From NCBI GenBank assembly GCA_964348525.1, contig CAYGCY010000003.1, positions 7,048 through 71,047 on the forward strand: 64,000 bases of DNA. Direction: 5' to 3'. A program made the translations under genes and the position numbers. The notes under the pieces were generated by a model. The model was not told where the DNA came from. It made no database searches and worked only from the letters and a program-made list of their open reading frames with translations. Shown here piece by piece: positions 31,054-40,713 of the stretch. Numbering within the stretch: the stretch's first letter is position 1; each line of letters begins with the position of its first letter. This DNA is from 12-FULL-44-12b sp964348525. Lineage in GTDB: Bacteria; Patescibacteriota; Minisyncoccia; Phycocordibacterales; Zambryskibacteraceae.

Positions 31054-33549
31054 ATGGTTTTTTCACGGAAAAGTATTCTTTCCTGTTTTTTGGTGTTGAT
31101 AATACTGGTTTCCTTTACGCCTGTCGTTTCTTTTGCTCAGGTGGGTGGCGATCCAACCCTATCTGCAGCGAACCCCCGCGTCCAGTCACCAGCCTCCGAA
31201 ACAACTGGCAACGGGAGTTGTCTTGATTTGGGCGGAATACATCTAACACAGTGCATGGCAAAACTTGCAAATATAGCACTTAGTTTTTTCTCTTTTGTTC
31301 TCGGGCTTTCAGCGCTTTTGCTTGATTTCGTATTGAACTACACTGTGGTTGAAATAAAAAACCATCTGCCGACCGAAGCCATTCAATCTACGTGGTTCAC
31401 CATAAGAGACATTATAAATCTGTCGTTCATTTTCATATTACTTTACGCCGCAATAAAAACAATTTTGGGTTTTGAATCTCCTGAAATTGTAATAAAAAAT
31501 ATAGTTTTGGCCGCTATCTTTATAAACTTTTCAATGTTTTTCACCAGAGTAATGATAGACGCATCTAATTCTGTAACCATCTACCTTTACGACAAAGTCA
31601 CCCAACCAGTAGTAGCAACAAGCGGTCTATCTGATGCAGATGACTCTCTTTCAAGCAGAGCAAAAAGTTTGACTAGTATGTATATAAACCCCCTAAAGAT
31701 AACTACTCTTTATGCCCCCAGAAATGGTAACGATGGTTTTGAACCAATTAACGACAAAAGTGTTTTACAGGCTGGAGTACTTGGTTCTTTCACGTTAGCG
31801 CTAGTTGCGTTTGTCTTTTTAGCTATTTCCTTTATGTTTGCGCTCCGATACGCAGTCATTATGCTTTTGCTCGTATTTTCTCCACTTGGTTTTGTTAGCA
31901 AAGACTTACCAATGATAGGTGAGTATAAAGAGAAGTGGTGGGATGCATTAAAATCTCAACTACTTTTCCCTCCGCTGTTTATGATAATGACATGGATTAC
32001 TCTCAAAATAATAAATAGCCCAAACATTTTTGCCTCTTCGGATTTTCGTGCAGCCCTAGGAACAGGCGGGGATCTTCCCAGCAACGCAGGCATGTCCGCA
32101 ATATTTTCATTCGTGATTATAATAGTTTTGATAATAATTTCTCTAGTTATTGCCCTAGAAACCGCATCTAAGGGCAGTGGCGCACTATCAGGCCTTTACA
32201 AAAAAACTACCAAATGGGCTGGAAGCGCGATGTTTGGGACTATGGGTGGTGTTGGCAGATGGACACTTGGTGCTGGGGCCAATGCAATTGCAAATAACAA
32301 GGCTCTTCAAGCAGCAACAAGTTCTGAAAACAAAAATATTGCAAGTAGATGGGCGTCCAGAATGGCACTTGGTGTTGCAGATGCTGGGAAAACCGCTTCG
32401 TTTGATATGCGTGGCGGGCCATTCGGAAGCATATTAAAAGAATCCAACATAGACGCAGGACAAGCCACAGGAAAAGGTGGATTTGAGACAGCGAGAAAAG
32501 AAACGAGAGAATCATTCAGTATGGCAGGCACAGAAGCTGCAAAGAAAAGAGAAGAGCGTGCAAGAAAGGCAAGCAATAGCACAGCTGTGTTGGCTGGTAT
32601 GAACGTTGATCCTAATGAATTAGATGCGCTTAGAAAGAAAGACCCAGCAACAAGAACCGCCGACGAAGAGAGAAGGCTTAACGAATTAGAGACTGTGGTC
32701 GAACCAATGGAACTTGCTATGGCCAGAATGTCTGACAAGGAGATTGAAGCAATGGTAGAAGGCAACAGGGCACTTCTTAACAGTCAAATGTTTGCCCAAC
32801 AAATATCAGTACAACAACTGGAAGCGTTGAATAAGAGCGATAAGTTCTCTGAAACAGAAAAAGATCAACTAAAAGATAAAAGATTTGCAACAATAAAATC
32901 AGAGCTGGCAGGGGCGGGACCACTAACAAAACAGGCTTCGGACAGAATCGCCGGCTTAAGTGACAAAGAAATAGAAATGATGAGTCCGGCATTGTTGAAA
33001 GATAAAAGGGTCATCGTTTCTTTGAAAAATAGCCACATGGAGGCTATTGGGAAGAGCACTAAATTCACGCAATCACAAAGAAGTGAGATGAACAGCATCA
33101 GGAAAGAGGTGATATCTGCCAAAATATTGTCTGACCCAACACAAATACAGACAATGAACGTGAAAGAGGTTGCTAAATTAGACAAATCTGTTTTGACGAA
33201 TCCAGTGGTTATGGATCAAATAAGCAGAAAAATGTATTCAAGACTTGAAAAAGAAGTGGAAGATCTTGGTGTACTTCAGACTCTAGACCAACACATATCA
33301 CACGGTGAGGCCATGGCAGAGGATAAAGAAAGAATGGGCAAAATTCAGGGTGAGGCGGTAAAGGAAAACGAAGAAAGAACAAAACAAATTACCGAAGAGA
33401 ATAAAAAGGCGGAGAGAAGACAGGCCGAGGCTATTTTAGAAGACAAGGAAAGAGACAGGAGGCTCGCAGAAGAAGCGAGAATGACAGCGCAGAAAACAGC
33501 TGATCAGGCACAAGCAAATATTGATAGGGAGCCCAAAAAACTAATCTAA
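31054..33549 (+). CDS. VirB6/TrbL-like polytopic membrane protein with long helical tail
   Basis: The 831 residues comprise a signal-like helix, about six to eight further transmembrane helices in residues 60-380, and a cytoplasmic tail of more than 400 residues that is charged and coiled-coil-like. The tail contains a KDKRFATIKSELAG...KDKRVIVSLKN internal repeat. The membrane half matches the topology of VirB6/TrbL, the inner-membrane channel component of type IV secretion. TAGAAT (31042-31047) ends 6 nt before the ATG, so the transcript starting here is probably leaderless. The stop shares one base with the next ATG. Confidence 0.75.
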   Translation: MVFSRKSILSCFLVLIILVSFTPVVSFAQVGGDPTLSAANPRVQSPASETTGNGSCLDLGGIHLTQCMAKLANIALSFFSFVLGLSALLLDFVLNYTVVEIKNHLPTEAIQSTWFTIRDIINLSFIFILLYAAIKTILGFESPEIVIKNIVLAAIFINFSMFFTRVMIDASNSVTIYLYDKVTQPVVATSGLSDADDSLSSRAKSLTSMYINPLKITTLYAPRNGNDGFEPINDKSVLQAGVLGSFTLALVAFVFLAISFMFALRYAVIMLLLVFSPLGFVSKDLPMIGEYKEKWWDALKSQLLFPPLFMIMTWITLKIINSPNIFASSDFRAALGTGGDLPSNAGMSAIFSFVIIIVLIIISLVIALETASKGSGALSGLYKKTTKWAGSAMFGTMGGVGRWTLGAGANAIANNKALQAATSSENKNIASRWASRMALGVADAGKTASFDMRGGPFGSILKESNIDAGQATGKGGFETARKETRESFSMAGTEAAKKREERARKASNSTAVLAGMNVDPNELDALRKKDPATRTADEERRLNELETVVEPMELAMARMSDKEIEAMVEGNRALLNSQMFAQQISVQQLEALNKSDKFSETEKDQLKDKRFATIKSELAGAGPLTKQASDRIAGLSDKEIEMMSPALLKDKRVIVSLKNSHMEAIGKSTKFTQSQRSEMNSIRKEVISAKILSDPTQIQTMNVKEVAKLDKSVLTNPVVMDQISRKMYSRLEKEVEDLGVLQTLDQHISHGEAMAEDKERMGKIQGEAVKENEERTKQITEENKKAERRQAEAILEDKERDRRLAEEARMTAQKTADQAQANIDREPKKLI

Positions 33550-34148
33550 TGACAGAAATAACCTTAAATAAAAAAAGAGAGGTATATAAGAGACTACCAA
33601 AAGAACTTTCTGAGTTTATGTCCTCTCAAGAGAGTATTGAAAAAACCAATGCTATAGCAAAAAAATTTTCATTAACGGAGGAGCAGGATTTTGTCGTAGA
33701 CGAAGAAATAAGTCTGGTTCTAATGGGGCTTCAAACCAAGGACGACATGATTTTAAACTTGCAACAAAAAGCTGGCTTAGGGAAAAATAAATCGGTTGAA
33801 ATATTTATAGAGGCAGAAAATACTATTTTCCAAAAATACAGACAGTGGATTCCTAAAAACATAGACCAGTTATTGAAAAATTGGCAAGTTGATACTGCTG
33901 TTTCTACCAAACAACTTCCGGATGGTGCCTCTGGCTCACTTGCTGACCACGAAGAAATAGTAAAAAATCCTGTAACTATAAACACACCGGCTACGCCTAC
34001 GCCCACAATTCAAAGCCCACAGCTTAAAGCTGTTAACCTTTCATGGGAGGAACGAAAGAAAAAAGCAGAAGAGGCGTTAAAAAACATTGCACCGGCTGAA
34101 ATAAAAAAATATCCAGGAAATGCTGACCCGTATAGAGAACCAGTTTAG
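33549..34148 (+). CDS. secretion-cluster cytoplasmic protein
   Basis: This 199-residue soluble protein is encoded between the VirB6-like and PrgI genes. The first 115 residues are helical and charged, the next 45 are Pro/Thr-rich and probably disordered, and the end is Lys/Glu-rich and finishes in NADPYREPV. I recognise no family. Its start overlaps the VirB6-like stop by one base, so the two are coupled. It could be an adaptor for the cytoplasmic tail of the preceding protein, but that is inference from position only. Confidence 0.65.
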   Translation: MTEITLNKKREVYKRLPKELSEFMSSQESIEKTNAIAKKFSLTEEQDFVVDEEISLVLMGLQTKDDMILNLQQKAGLGKNKSVEIFIEAENTIFQKYRQWIPKNIDQLLKNWQVDTAVSTKQLPDGASGSLADHEEIVKNPVTINTPATPTPTIQSPQLKAVNLSWEERKKKAEEALKNIAPAEIKKYPGNADPYREPV

Positions 34149-34163
34149 AGCTATAATTAATCA

Positions 34164-34586
34164 ATGCGTTTCCAAGTCCCACAATTTATTGAAGTAGAAG
34201 ACAAAATTTTTGGCCCCTTAACCTTCAAACAGTTTATCTATTTGGCTGGCGGTGGCGGAATGATTGCCATACTTTTTACTCTCTTACCAAAAATACTGGC
34301 GTTTTTTGTGTCTTTGCCTATCCTTGCGGTTGCCCTCGCTTTAGCTTTTTACAGGGTAAATAACAGACCTTTTATATCCACCATGGAATCGTTCTTTAAA
34401 TATTTGATAACATCGAAATTATTTATATGGAAAAAAGAGAAGCGCGCTTCTATACAACAGACACAGGGTGCCACGGAAACAAATGTCAGTTCCATACCAA
34501 AACTCTCTGATAGCAAATTAAAAGACCTAACTTGGGACCTAAGCGTAAAAGGCGCTCCACAAAACGAACCGAGGGAGCCCAAATAG
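34164..34586 (+). CDS. PrgI family protein (VirB3-like)
   Basis: The 140-residue protein starts with the PrgI hallmark MRFQVPQFIEVEDKIFGPLT. Two transmembrane helices follow (about 28-70) before a short cytoplasmic tail. PrgI proteins are encoded beside VirB4 ATPases in Gram-positive-type conjugation systems and CPR genomes and take the place of VirB3. TATAAT (34152-34157) ends 6 nt before the ATG, which suggests an internal leaderless promoter that would let the ATPase half be expressed separately. Confidence 0.88.
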   Translation: MRFQVPQFIEVEDKIFGPLTFKQFIYLAGGGGMIAILFTLLPKILAFFVSLPILAVALALAFYRVNNRPFISTMESFFKYLITSKLFIWKKEKRASIQQTQGATETNVSSIPKLSDSKLKDLTWDLSVKGAPQNEPREPK

Positions 34587-34626
34587 GTTGATAACTTTTG
34601 CGCTATACTAAAGGAAAGAACATTCC

Positions 34627-35268
34627 ATGGCAGTAAGAGCAGACGCCACACAAAATTTTGTACCCATAAAAGACATCCGCGATGGCGTGGTTCTTCTTAA
34701 GGATGGAGGTTTGAGAGGAATAATAATGACCTCTAGTGTTAATTTCTCGTTGAAGTCAGAGGACGAGAGAACGGCCATTGTCTATCAGTTTCAGGACTTT
34801 TTAAATTCGCTTGATTTTTCTATACAAATATTAATTCAATCTAGAAAACACGACATAAGGCCTTATATTTCTCTCCTAGAAGCCAGAAAAAAGGAGCAGA
34901 TGAACGATCTTTTAAAAATACAGATACAGGAATACATAGAGTTCATCAAAACCTTTACAGAGCGGCAGAACATTATGACAAAGAACTTCTTTGTGGTTGT
35001 GCCATATACACCCGGAGCAATAGGTGCTGGGACTTTGGACAAAATACTTCCGGAATCCATATCCAAAGACCTTGGTAAAAAAGAGCGTGTTGAAACAAGA
35101 TTTGAAGAAGATGTGGTCCAACTTGACCAAAGGATGGCGGTAGTAATGCAGGGGCTATCGCGCTGTGGAATAAGAACGGTAAGACTCGGTACGGAAGAGA
35201 TAATAGAACTGTTCTACAAAGTATTTAACCCTGGCGAATCAGAGAAACCAATAAAAGTAACAAACTAA
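34627..35268 (+). CDS. TraC-like domain protein, VirB4 partner
   Basis: The 213 residues match the N-terminal, non-catalytic TraC/VirB4-type domain that is encoded separately in this lineage: VPIKDIRDGVVLLKDGGLRG, then a helical region and YTPGAIGAG. It has no Walker motifs. The next gene, a VirB4 ATPase, starts one base after its stop, and the two proteins presumably form one ATPase complex. A purine-rich AAAGGAAAG lies 12 nt before the ATG. Confidence 0.82.
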   Translation: MAVRADATQNFVPIKDIRDGVVLLKDGGLRGIIMTSSVNFSLKSEDERTAIVYQFQDFLNSLDFSIQILIQSRKHDIRPYISLLEARKKEQMNDLLKIQIQEYIEFIKTFTERQNIMTKNFFVVVPYTPGAIGAGTLDKILPESISKDLGKKERVETRFEEDVVQLDQRMAVVMQGLSRCGIRTVRLGTEEIIELFYKVFNPGESEKPIKVTN

Positions 35269-35269
35269 C

Positions 35270-37084
35270 ATGGCATTTTTTGGACTATTTAAATCAAAAG
35301 GGGGCGAACAAAAAGAGACACCAGCAACTTCTTTGCCCAAAGAAGTCTATAACGCCAGTGTTCTTGACTTGAAAGACATAATAGCTCCAAGCGCTTTAAA
35401 AATAGGTCCAAAAAACTTAGACCTTGGAGACAAAGTGATGCGAAGTTTTTTTGTTATCTCTTACCCGAGATTTTTAGGGGAGGGCTGGTTTGCTCCAATA
35501 ATAAATTTGGATAAAGTTTTTGATGTATCTATTTTTGTACATCCTACAGAAACATCCGGAGTATTAAGACAGTTCCAGAAAAAAGTAGCGGAAGTTCAAA
35601 GCCAAATACACGAAAGAGAAGAGAAGGGGCTCGTCAGAGACCCAATGCTTGATGTTGCATATCAAGATTTAGAACAACTAAGAGACCAGTTGCAACAAGC
35701 TCAGGAAAGGTTGTTTGACGTGGGCCTATACATAAGTGTTTACGCAGACAATGAAAGCGAGCTCGACAAGATAGAAGGTGAAATCAAATCAATCCTCGAA
35801 TCCAAAATGGTTTATATAAAACCTGCACTATTTCAGCAGAAAGAGGGTTTTGAATCATCCATCCCTGTTTGTAACGACGCATTGCAAGTGACACAGAAAC
35901 TAAATTCCTCTCCTCTTTCCTCTTTGTTTCCATTTATTTCTTTTGATCTCACCTCAGATAAGGGGGTGCTCTACGGAATAAATAGGCACAATTCTAGCTT
36001 GGTTTTATTTGATAGGTTCTCGCTTGAAAACTACAACTCAATCACTTTTGCAAAATCAGGCGCAGGAAAATCTTATATGACAAAGCTCGAAATATTGAGG
36101 TCCCTTATGTTTGATACAGAGGTAATTGTGCTTGACCCAGAGAGAGAATATGAGTACTTGGCAGAAGCTGTAGGTGGTAGATATTTTAATATTTCACTAA
36201 ACTCTGAGCACCACATAAATCCATTTGATTTACCCCCGCCTGGTGGAGATGAGTCGGCCGCAAGCGTTTTAAGATCAAATATTGTAAACCTAGTAGGTCT
36301 GTTTAGATTGATGCTCGGGGGACTAACTCCAGAAGAAGACGCCCTCATTGATAGAGCACTTACTGAAACATACGCCCTTAAGGATATAACGCCGGATTCA
36401 GATTTTAGAAATATAGAACCGCCCCTCTTGTCTGACTTCGAGCTTGTTTTGTCAGGGCTTGAGGGGGGTGAATCTTTAGCGCAGAGACTTTCTAAATATA
36501 CAAAGGGCACGTGGGCTGGATTTATAAATAGACCATCAAATGTAGATATAAATAAAAAGTTTGTAGTCTTTTCTCTAAGAGACATGGAGGACGAGTTGAA
36601 GCCTATAGCTATGTACATAGTGACTCACTTTATTTGGAGCGCAGTAAGAAAAGAGCTGAAGAAGCGTATTTTGGTAATAGATGAGGCGTGGTGGATGATG
36701 AAATCTGAAGACACAGCATCTTTTCTTTTAAATTTGGCAAAAAGGGGGAGAAAATACTATTTGGGGCTAGCAACTATCACCCAAGATGTGGACGACTTCT
36801 TAAAATCTCCATACGGGGCGCCGATTGTCACAAACTCATCCATTCAAATACTTCTAAAACAATCTCCTACCGCCATAGATCACCTTCAACAAATATTTAA
36901 TCTCACAGATGAAGAAAAATATCTACTATTAGAGTCAGATGTGGGGGAGGGGATTTTCTTTGCTGGCTTAAAACATGTGGCTATAAAAATAATAGCCTCT
37001 TACACAGAAGACCAAATAATAACCTCTGACCCGTCGCAACTTTTGGCAATTGCAAAGTCGAAGCAGGAAAATCAGGCTGGATAA
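35270..37084 (+). CDS. virB4: VirB4-type secretion ATPase
   Basis: This 604-residue AAA+ ATPase powers substrate transfer or pilus biogenesis at the cytoplasmic face. After an N-terminal domain, the Walker A motif reads KSGAGKSYMTK (about residue 260). VLDPEREYEYLAEAVGG follows, then Walker B in LVIDEAWWMM (about 465) and the RKYYLGLATITQD segment typical of VirB4/TraC. It directly follows its TraC-like partner gene and precedes small membrane proteins of the same cluster. Confidence 0.93.
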   Translation: MAFFGLFKSKGGEQKETPATSLPKEVYNASVLDLKDIIAPSALKIGPKNLDLGDKVMRSFFVISYPRFLGEGWFAPIINLDKVFDVSIFVHPTETSGVLRQFQKKVAEVQSQIHEREEKGLVRDPMLDVAYQDLEQLRDQLQQAQERLFDVGLYISVYADNESELDKIEGEIKSILESKMVYIKPALFQQKEGFESSIPVCNDALQVTQKLNSSPLSSLFPFISFDLTSDKGVLYGINRHNSSLVLFDRFSLENYNSITFAKSGAGKSYMTKLEILRSLMFDTEVIVLDPEREYEYLAEAVGGRYFNISLNSEHHINPFDLPPPGGDESAASVLRSNIVNLVGLFRLMLGGLTPEEDALIDRALTETYALKDITPDSDFRNIEPPLLSDFELVLSGLEGGESLAQRLSKYTKGTWAGFINRPSNVDINKKFVVFSLRDMEDELKPIAMYIVTHFIWSAVRKELKKRILVIDEAWWMMKSEDTASFLLNLAKRGRKYYLGLATITQDVDDFLKSPYGAPIVTNSSIQILLKQSPTAIDHLQQIFNLTDEEKYLLLESDVGEGIFFAGLKHVAIKIIASYTEDQIITSDPSQLLAIAKSKQENQAG

Positions 37085-37088
37085 AAAT

Positions 37089-37432
37089 ATGAACGAGAAG
37101 AAAAAGCTGACTGGGAGCACAAAATGGTTAATGCTCGGTTCTGCTTTTTTTTTGGATTTAATGGGCCTGAGTCTCGCAATAATTCCCATTATTGGGCAAA
37201 TGGCTGGTGAATTTATAGCGGNNNNNNNNNNGTATTCGGGAATTTAATATTTTTGCTTTGGTTTTTTATAAAAAAAATACCAATAAGAAGCACGAAGAGG
37301 GTAGCAAATATTCTCGGAAATGCCGTGGGCGAGGCCCTCACGACGGGCCTGTGGCCCGGCTTTACTGCAATGGTGTTATTAACAATAGCAATGGATAAAG
37401 GCGAAAAGGGCGGGGATGAAAAGGGCAAGTAG
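37089..37432 (+). CDS. small membrane protein interrupted by the assembly gap
   Basis: A reading frame opens at ATG 37089 (MNEKKKLTGSTKWL), encodes one helix (SAFFLDLMGLSLAIIPIIG) and runs into ten Ns. After the Ns a frame continues with a second helix (NLIFLLWFFIKKIPI) and a conserved-looking segment (NAVGEALTTGLWPGFTA) and stops at 37432. The two halves are not in the same frame across ten Ns, so the placeholder length is wrong rather than the gene broken. It is probably a two- or three-helix protein of the secretion cluster. Confidence 0.7.
37222..37231. other. scaffold gap of ten Ns
   Basis: Ten undetermined bases join two contigs inside a small membrane protein gene. The true length of the missing sequence is unknown and need not be ten. 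Confidence 0.98.
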
Positions 37433-37457
37433 GTATTTGTGAGATATAATATTTCTA

Positions 37458-38456
37458 ATGAGATTGCTAGCGACTTTCATTGTTATTGTCTCTATATTTG
37501 GTTATTCAAATATTGCATTTGCTCAATTTGATAATGTAAGCGCAGAAAGACTTAGAGAAGACGCTTTGAGTATATCTATTATTCCAGCCAACCCCAAACC
37601 TCGCGAGCAGGTATTTTTAGATATCTCTGGGGTATCAGTAGACTTGAATGCATCAAAAATAGAGTGGTTCTTAAATGACTCCAAGGTTTCTGGTGGGGTA
37701 GGTAACAAAACAATTACAACAACCGCTCCGGACACTGGAAAAACACTTAGAGTACAAGTGGTAATCACAGACACGGATGGCAAGATTTATAAAAAAAACA
37801 CTGAGCTTAATAGCGCTTCGGTTTCTCTAATCTGGGAAGCGAGAAGCTACACCCCGCCAATGTTTCAGGGGAGAGCTATGCCAACCCGTGGATCAACTAT
37901 AGTCGTGCAAGCGGTTCCGGACTTCAAAAATAGTGCCGGAGAAATTATCCAGCCAAGTAATTTGGTGTATTTGTGGAAAAAAGACGGCAACACCGTGCAA
38001 GAGGTATCAGGCTTTGGAAAAAACGTTTTTATTTTTAAAAACGATAGTTATATAAGAGACGCCCTTGTTGAGGTAGAGGTGCGCAGTTTAGATAAAAAGT
38101 GGTATTCAACTCAAAAAACGTATATAGAAAGAGTCTCTCCTCAATTCTTTTTTTATAAATATTCGCCCCTAAATGGGACCGATTTCTCTATGTCCTCAAA
38201 AGACTTCACTGGGTCCAATGAGATAGGAGTGAGAGTTGTACCATATTTCACACCCATAGATAGCTCATATAGATTTAAAGCGACGGATTTAAACTGGTCT
38301 CTGTCTGGGAAAACAATAGATACAAGGGGGTTACCGTTTCTTATCATACAAAATTCTGAAAAGGGTAGCGCGCGAGGCAATTTATCTGTATCTGTAAAAA
38401 AACCAGGTAGCTTTGAGGAGGATGTTTTGCAATCTGTTGGGTTACAATTTAAATAA
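37458..38456 (+). CDS. secretion-cluster exported beta-rich protein
   Basis: This 332-residue protein has a signal peptide (MRLLATFIVIVSIFGYSNIAFA), and its mature part is nearly all beta. Ig-like repeats are suggested by SIIPANPKPREQVFLDISG, SKIEWFLNDSKVSGG and NLVYLWKKDGNTVQ. TATAAT (37445-37450) ends 7 nt before the ATG, so this is another probable leaderless promoter. The stop overlaps the next start. Likely an extracytoplasmic structural component; I know no closer family. Confidence 0.75.
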   Translation: MRLLATFIVIVSIFGYSNIAFAQFDNVSAERLREDALSISIIPANPKPREQVFLDISGVSVDLNASKIEWFLNDSKVSGGVGNKTITTTAPDTGKTLRVQVVITDTDGKIYKKNTELNSASVSLIWEARSYTPPMFQGRAMPTRGSTIVVQAVPDFKNSAGEIIQPSNLVYLWKKDGNTVQEVSGFGKNVFIFKNDSYIRDALVEVEVRSLDKKWYSTQKTYIERVSPQFFFYKYSPLNGTDFSMSSKDFTGSNEIGVRVVPYFTPIDSSYRFKATDLNWSLSGKTIDTRGLPFLIIQNSEKGSARGNLSVSVKKPGSFEEDVLQSVGLQFK

Positions 38457-39505
38457 TGAGTATTCTCAAGAATGATATGAAAACAAAATTGATAAAAAGC
38501 TGGGGCGTCAAAATACTGGTTTTTGTATGTTTATTGGCGTCATTTTCTATGGTGCTTGCTCAGGGACAAGGAACCGGCTCATGGGATGATGGTGGTTCTT
38601 ATGACGCTACTGGCAATAGAGAGGACGGTTCTATTCCTTACACCCCTCTCGAACAACTTCCTAGAGTCGGTAATAATGGCGCCACCACAATTCCAGACGA
38701 AGAGGCCAAACTAAATTTAGTTACATATCTACCTGATCTTATAAAACTCGCCATAGGAATAGCGGCCGCACTTAGCGTTATTTACATAATAATCGGTGGA
38801 TTTCAATACCTAACAACAGACGCTGTTTTTGAAAAAGGTGAGGGTAAAAAAAGAATACAAAACGCTGTGTGGGGATTATTACTAGCGATAAGCGCTGTAA
38901 TAATACTAAACACAATAAGCCCGAGACTCACAAATGTTAATTTGGACATAACTGCTGTTGCCCCAGGAACAGGGCCTAGCGTTCCCTCTGGTGGCGAGGC
39001 TGATTCCCCTGGGCAATGCAGAGCGTACGGTGGCGGAACCCGTCCATGTGTATGTAATGACTGCACCGCCCCTGTAGGTATTTTTAGATTTAAGCCTGGA
39101 GTAAACCACTCAATGAACAATACCTTGATACAGAAATTGGAGTCCGCCAAAGAGGATATGACATATCGCCCCACTGGGGCACAGGGCGTAAATAGGGTTC
39201 CAATAGACTGGTACATAACAGAAGCATGGCCGCCACAAGTTCCACACATGGACAGTTGCCATTACGACGGAACGTGTATTGACCTAAACATGATTCCTGG
39301 GTACGTAGCAGGGAGCAATCCCACACAAAATGATGCGTTAAAAATAAATGCGATTATAGAGGCAGTGCAAGACCAAGGCCTAACAATAATTTTTGAAGCA
39401 CCAAACGCTGACATTAATAAGTTTGTACAGTTGGGAGTAAAAAGAGAGTTTATGAGAATTTATAACACCACTACAGCCCCGAGTTTTCATGTTGAATTAA
39501 AATGA
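38456..39505 (+). CDS. VirB2-like pilin segment fused to an M15-like peptidase domain
   Basis: The 349 residues combine a signal peptide (about 14-36), two VirB2/TrbC-type helices (94-118 and 134-155, separated by a polar loop) and a Cys-rich linker (188-203). The C-terminal domain carries D-Ala-D-Ala peptidase-type ligands, H269 and D276 in SCHYDGTCIDL and H345/E347 in SFHVEL. VirB2-like proteins form the pilus, while M15 enzymes cut peptidoglycan stems. The fusion would place a wall hydrolase on the secretion apparatus. Start ATG 38456 overlaps the previous stop; ATG 38477 is an alternative. Confidence 0.78.
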   Translation: MSILKNDMKTKLIKSWGVKILVFVCLLASFSMVLAQGQGTGSWDDGGSYDATGNREDGSIPYTPLEQLPRVGNNGATTIPDEEAKLNLVTYLPDLIKLAIGIAAALSVIYIIIGGFQYLTTDAVFEKGEGKKRIQNAVWGLLLAISAVIILNTISPRLTNVNLDITAVAPGTGPSVPSGGEADSPGQCRAYGGGTRPCVCNDCTAPVGIFRFKPGVNHSMNNTLIQKLESAKEDMTYRPTGAQGVNRVPIDWYITEAWPPQVPHMDSCHYDGTCIDLNMIPGYVAGSNPTQNDALKINAIIEAVQDQGLTIIFEAPNADINKFVQLGVKREFMRIYNTTTAPSFHVELK

Positions 39506-40713
39506 TGAATAAAAAAATTATAATAATTTCTCTCGTTGTGCTACTAATAGTAGGAATATTTTCTGTGTTTTATTTTGGTCAAAAGGAAACTGGTCTTACT
39601 AAAATATTTAATATAAACAGTCCGTTTGGTAATGTGCCAAATCAAAATGTGATGTCTGAACAGGTTCAATCTGTCGGAGTTAGTGACAATACAGTTAAAA
39701 CCTTTGAGACTGGGCGGGGAATTGTTCTAGAAAAAATCGTCTCTAGCCCCGTAGCGGGTTTTTTGTTTTTAAAATCAGGCACCTCAACCTCTATTAGATA
39801 CGCCGAAAAGGGTACAGGGAAAATAAATGATGTAAATTTATTTGGAGACAAAGTCATCAGCCAAAAAGTTGTTGCTGATACACAAACGAAAGTTGTATCC
39901 GCCTACTTTTTCAAAACTGGTTTAGAAATAATAAGATTCAAAGAAAATGAGGACGGTTCATTTAGTGGACTTTATTCATTATTAAGCGCATCAACCACTG
40001 CCCCCAGCAAAACAATAGAAGACATCATTCTGTTCTTGGACAGAAATGTGGCTGAAAATAAGGCTATTTCGGTAGTACAAAATGGTAACGGCTCAATAAT
40101 AACAATGACAGACCCGGGTGGCACCAATGCAAAAAAGATATGGGAGAGTAGTTTGCAGGAAATCACCGTGCAACCATTGAACGGCGACCTCATACTTATG
40201 CAAACAAAGCCGGCTCTTGGGCTAACGGGCTCATCATTTATTATTTCCTCTAGCATAGCAACCCCATACTTGAGTGGAGCCTCTGGTTTTAAGGTGCTGT
40301 CTAATCCAGACTCTCAGTTTGCGGTATTTAGCGATTATGCAAACACCAAATCTCCAATGCAGGTATTTGATAAAAAGCTGAATAAAAAATGGGATTTATT
40401 TATAAACACTTTGCCAGAAAAATGTGTGTGGTCTAAAAAACAACTAGAAATAGTGTTTTGTTTTGAGTTTAGTAATAACCCGGCCAATCTTCCAAATGAT
40501 TGGTACTTTGGCAAAATAGCGTTAGAGACCAAGGCCTTGTGGGAAATATCTGCAAAAACTTCACAGGAGTCTGTCCTGATAGATTTTTCTTCAGTTGGTG
40601 AAAAAATAGATATCACAAATCCCACATTCTCTGCAGATGAAAAAATAATTGGGTTTATAAATAAAATAGATGGGTCACTTTGGATAATTGACCTAACAAA
40701 TCTAAAAAACTAG
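39502..40713 (+). CDS. secretion-cluster membrane-anchored protein
   Basis: The 403-residue product has one N-terminal transmembrane helix (about 5-25) and a large extracytoplasmic beta-rich domain. Repeated blade-like segments (for example FAVFSDYANTKSPMQVFDKKLNKKWDL and KIIGFINKIDGSLWIIDL) could form a propeller. It overlaps the preceding stop by 4 nt, so it is the last member of the secretion operon. It converges on yidC, whose stop overlaps its own. It has no catalytic motif that I recognise. Confidence 0.72.
   Translation: MMNKKIIIISLVVLLIVGIFSVFYFGQKETGLTKIFNINSPFGNVPNQNVMSEQVQSVGVSDNTVKTFETGRGIVLEKIVSSPVAGFLFLKSGTSTSIRYAEKGTGKINDVNLFGDKVISQKVVADTQTKVVSAYFFKTGLEIIRFKENEDGSFSGLYSLLSASTTAPSKTIEDIILFLDRNVAENKAISVVQNGNGSIITMTDPGGTNAKKIWESSLQEITVQPLNGDLILMQTKPALGLTGSSFIISSSIATPYLSGASGFKVLSNPDSQFAVFSDYANTKSPMQVFDKKLNKKWDLFINTLPEKCVWSKKQLEIVFCFEFSNNPANLPNDWYFGKIALETKALWEISAKTSQESVLIDFSSVGEKIDITNPTFSADEKIIGFINKIDGSLWIIDLTNLKN

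Noticed and set aside
37050..37247. Frameshift in the small membrane protein gene
   Set aside because: The frame change coincides with the ten Ns, so it is explained by unknown gap length.
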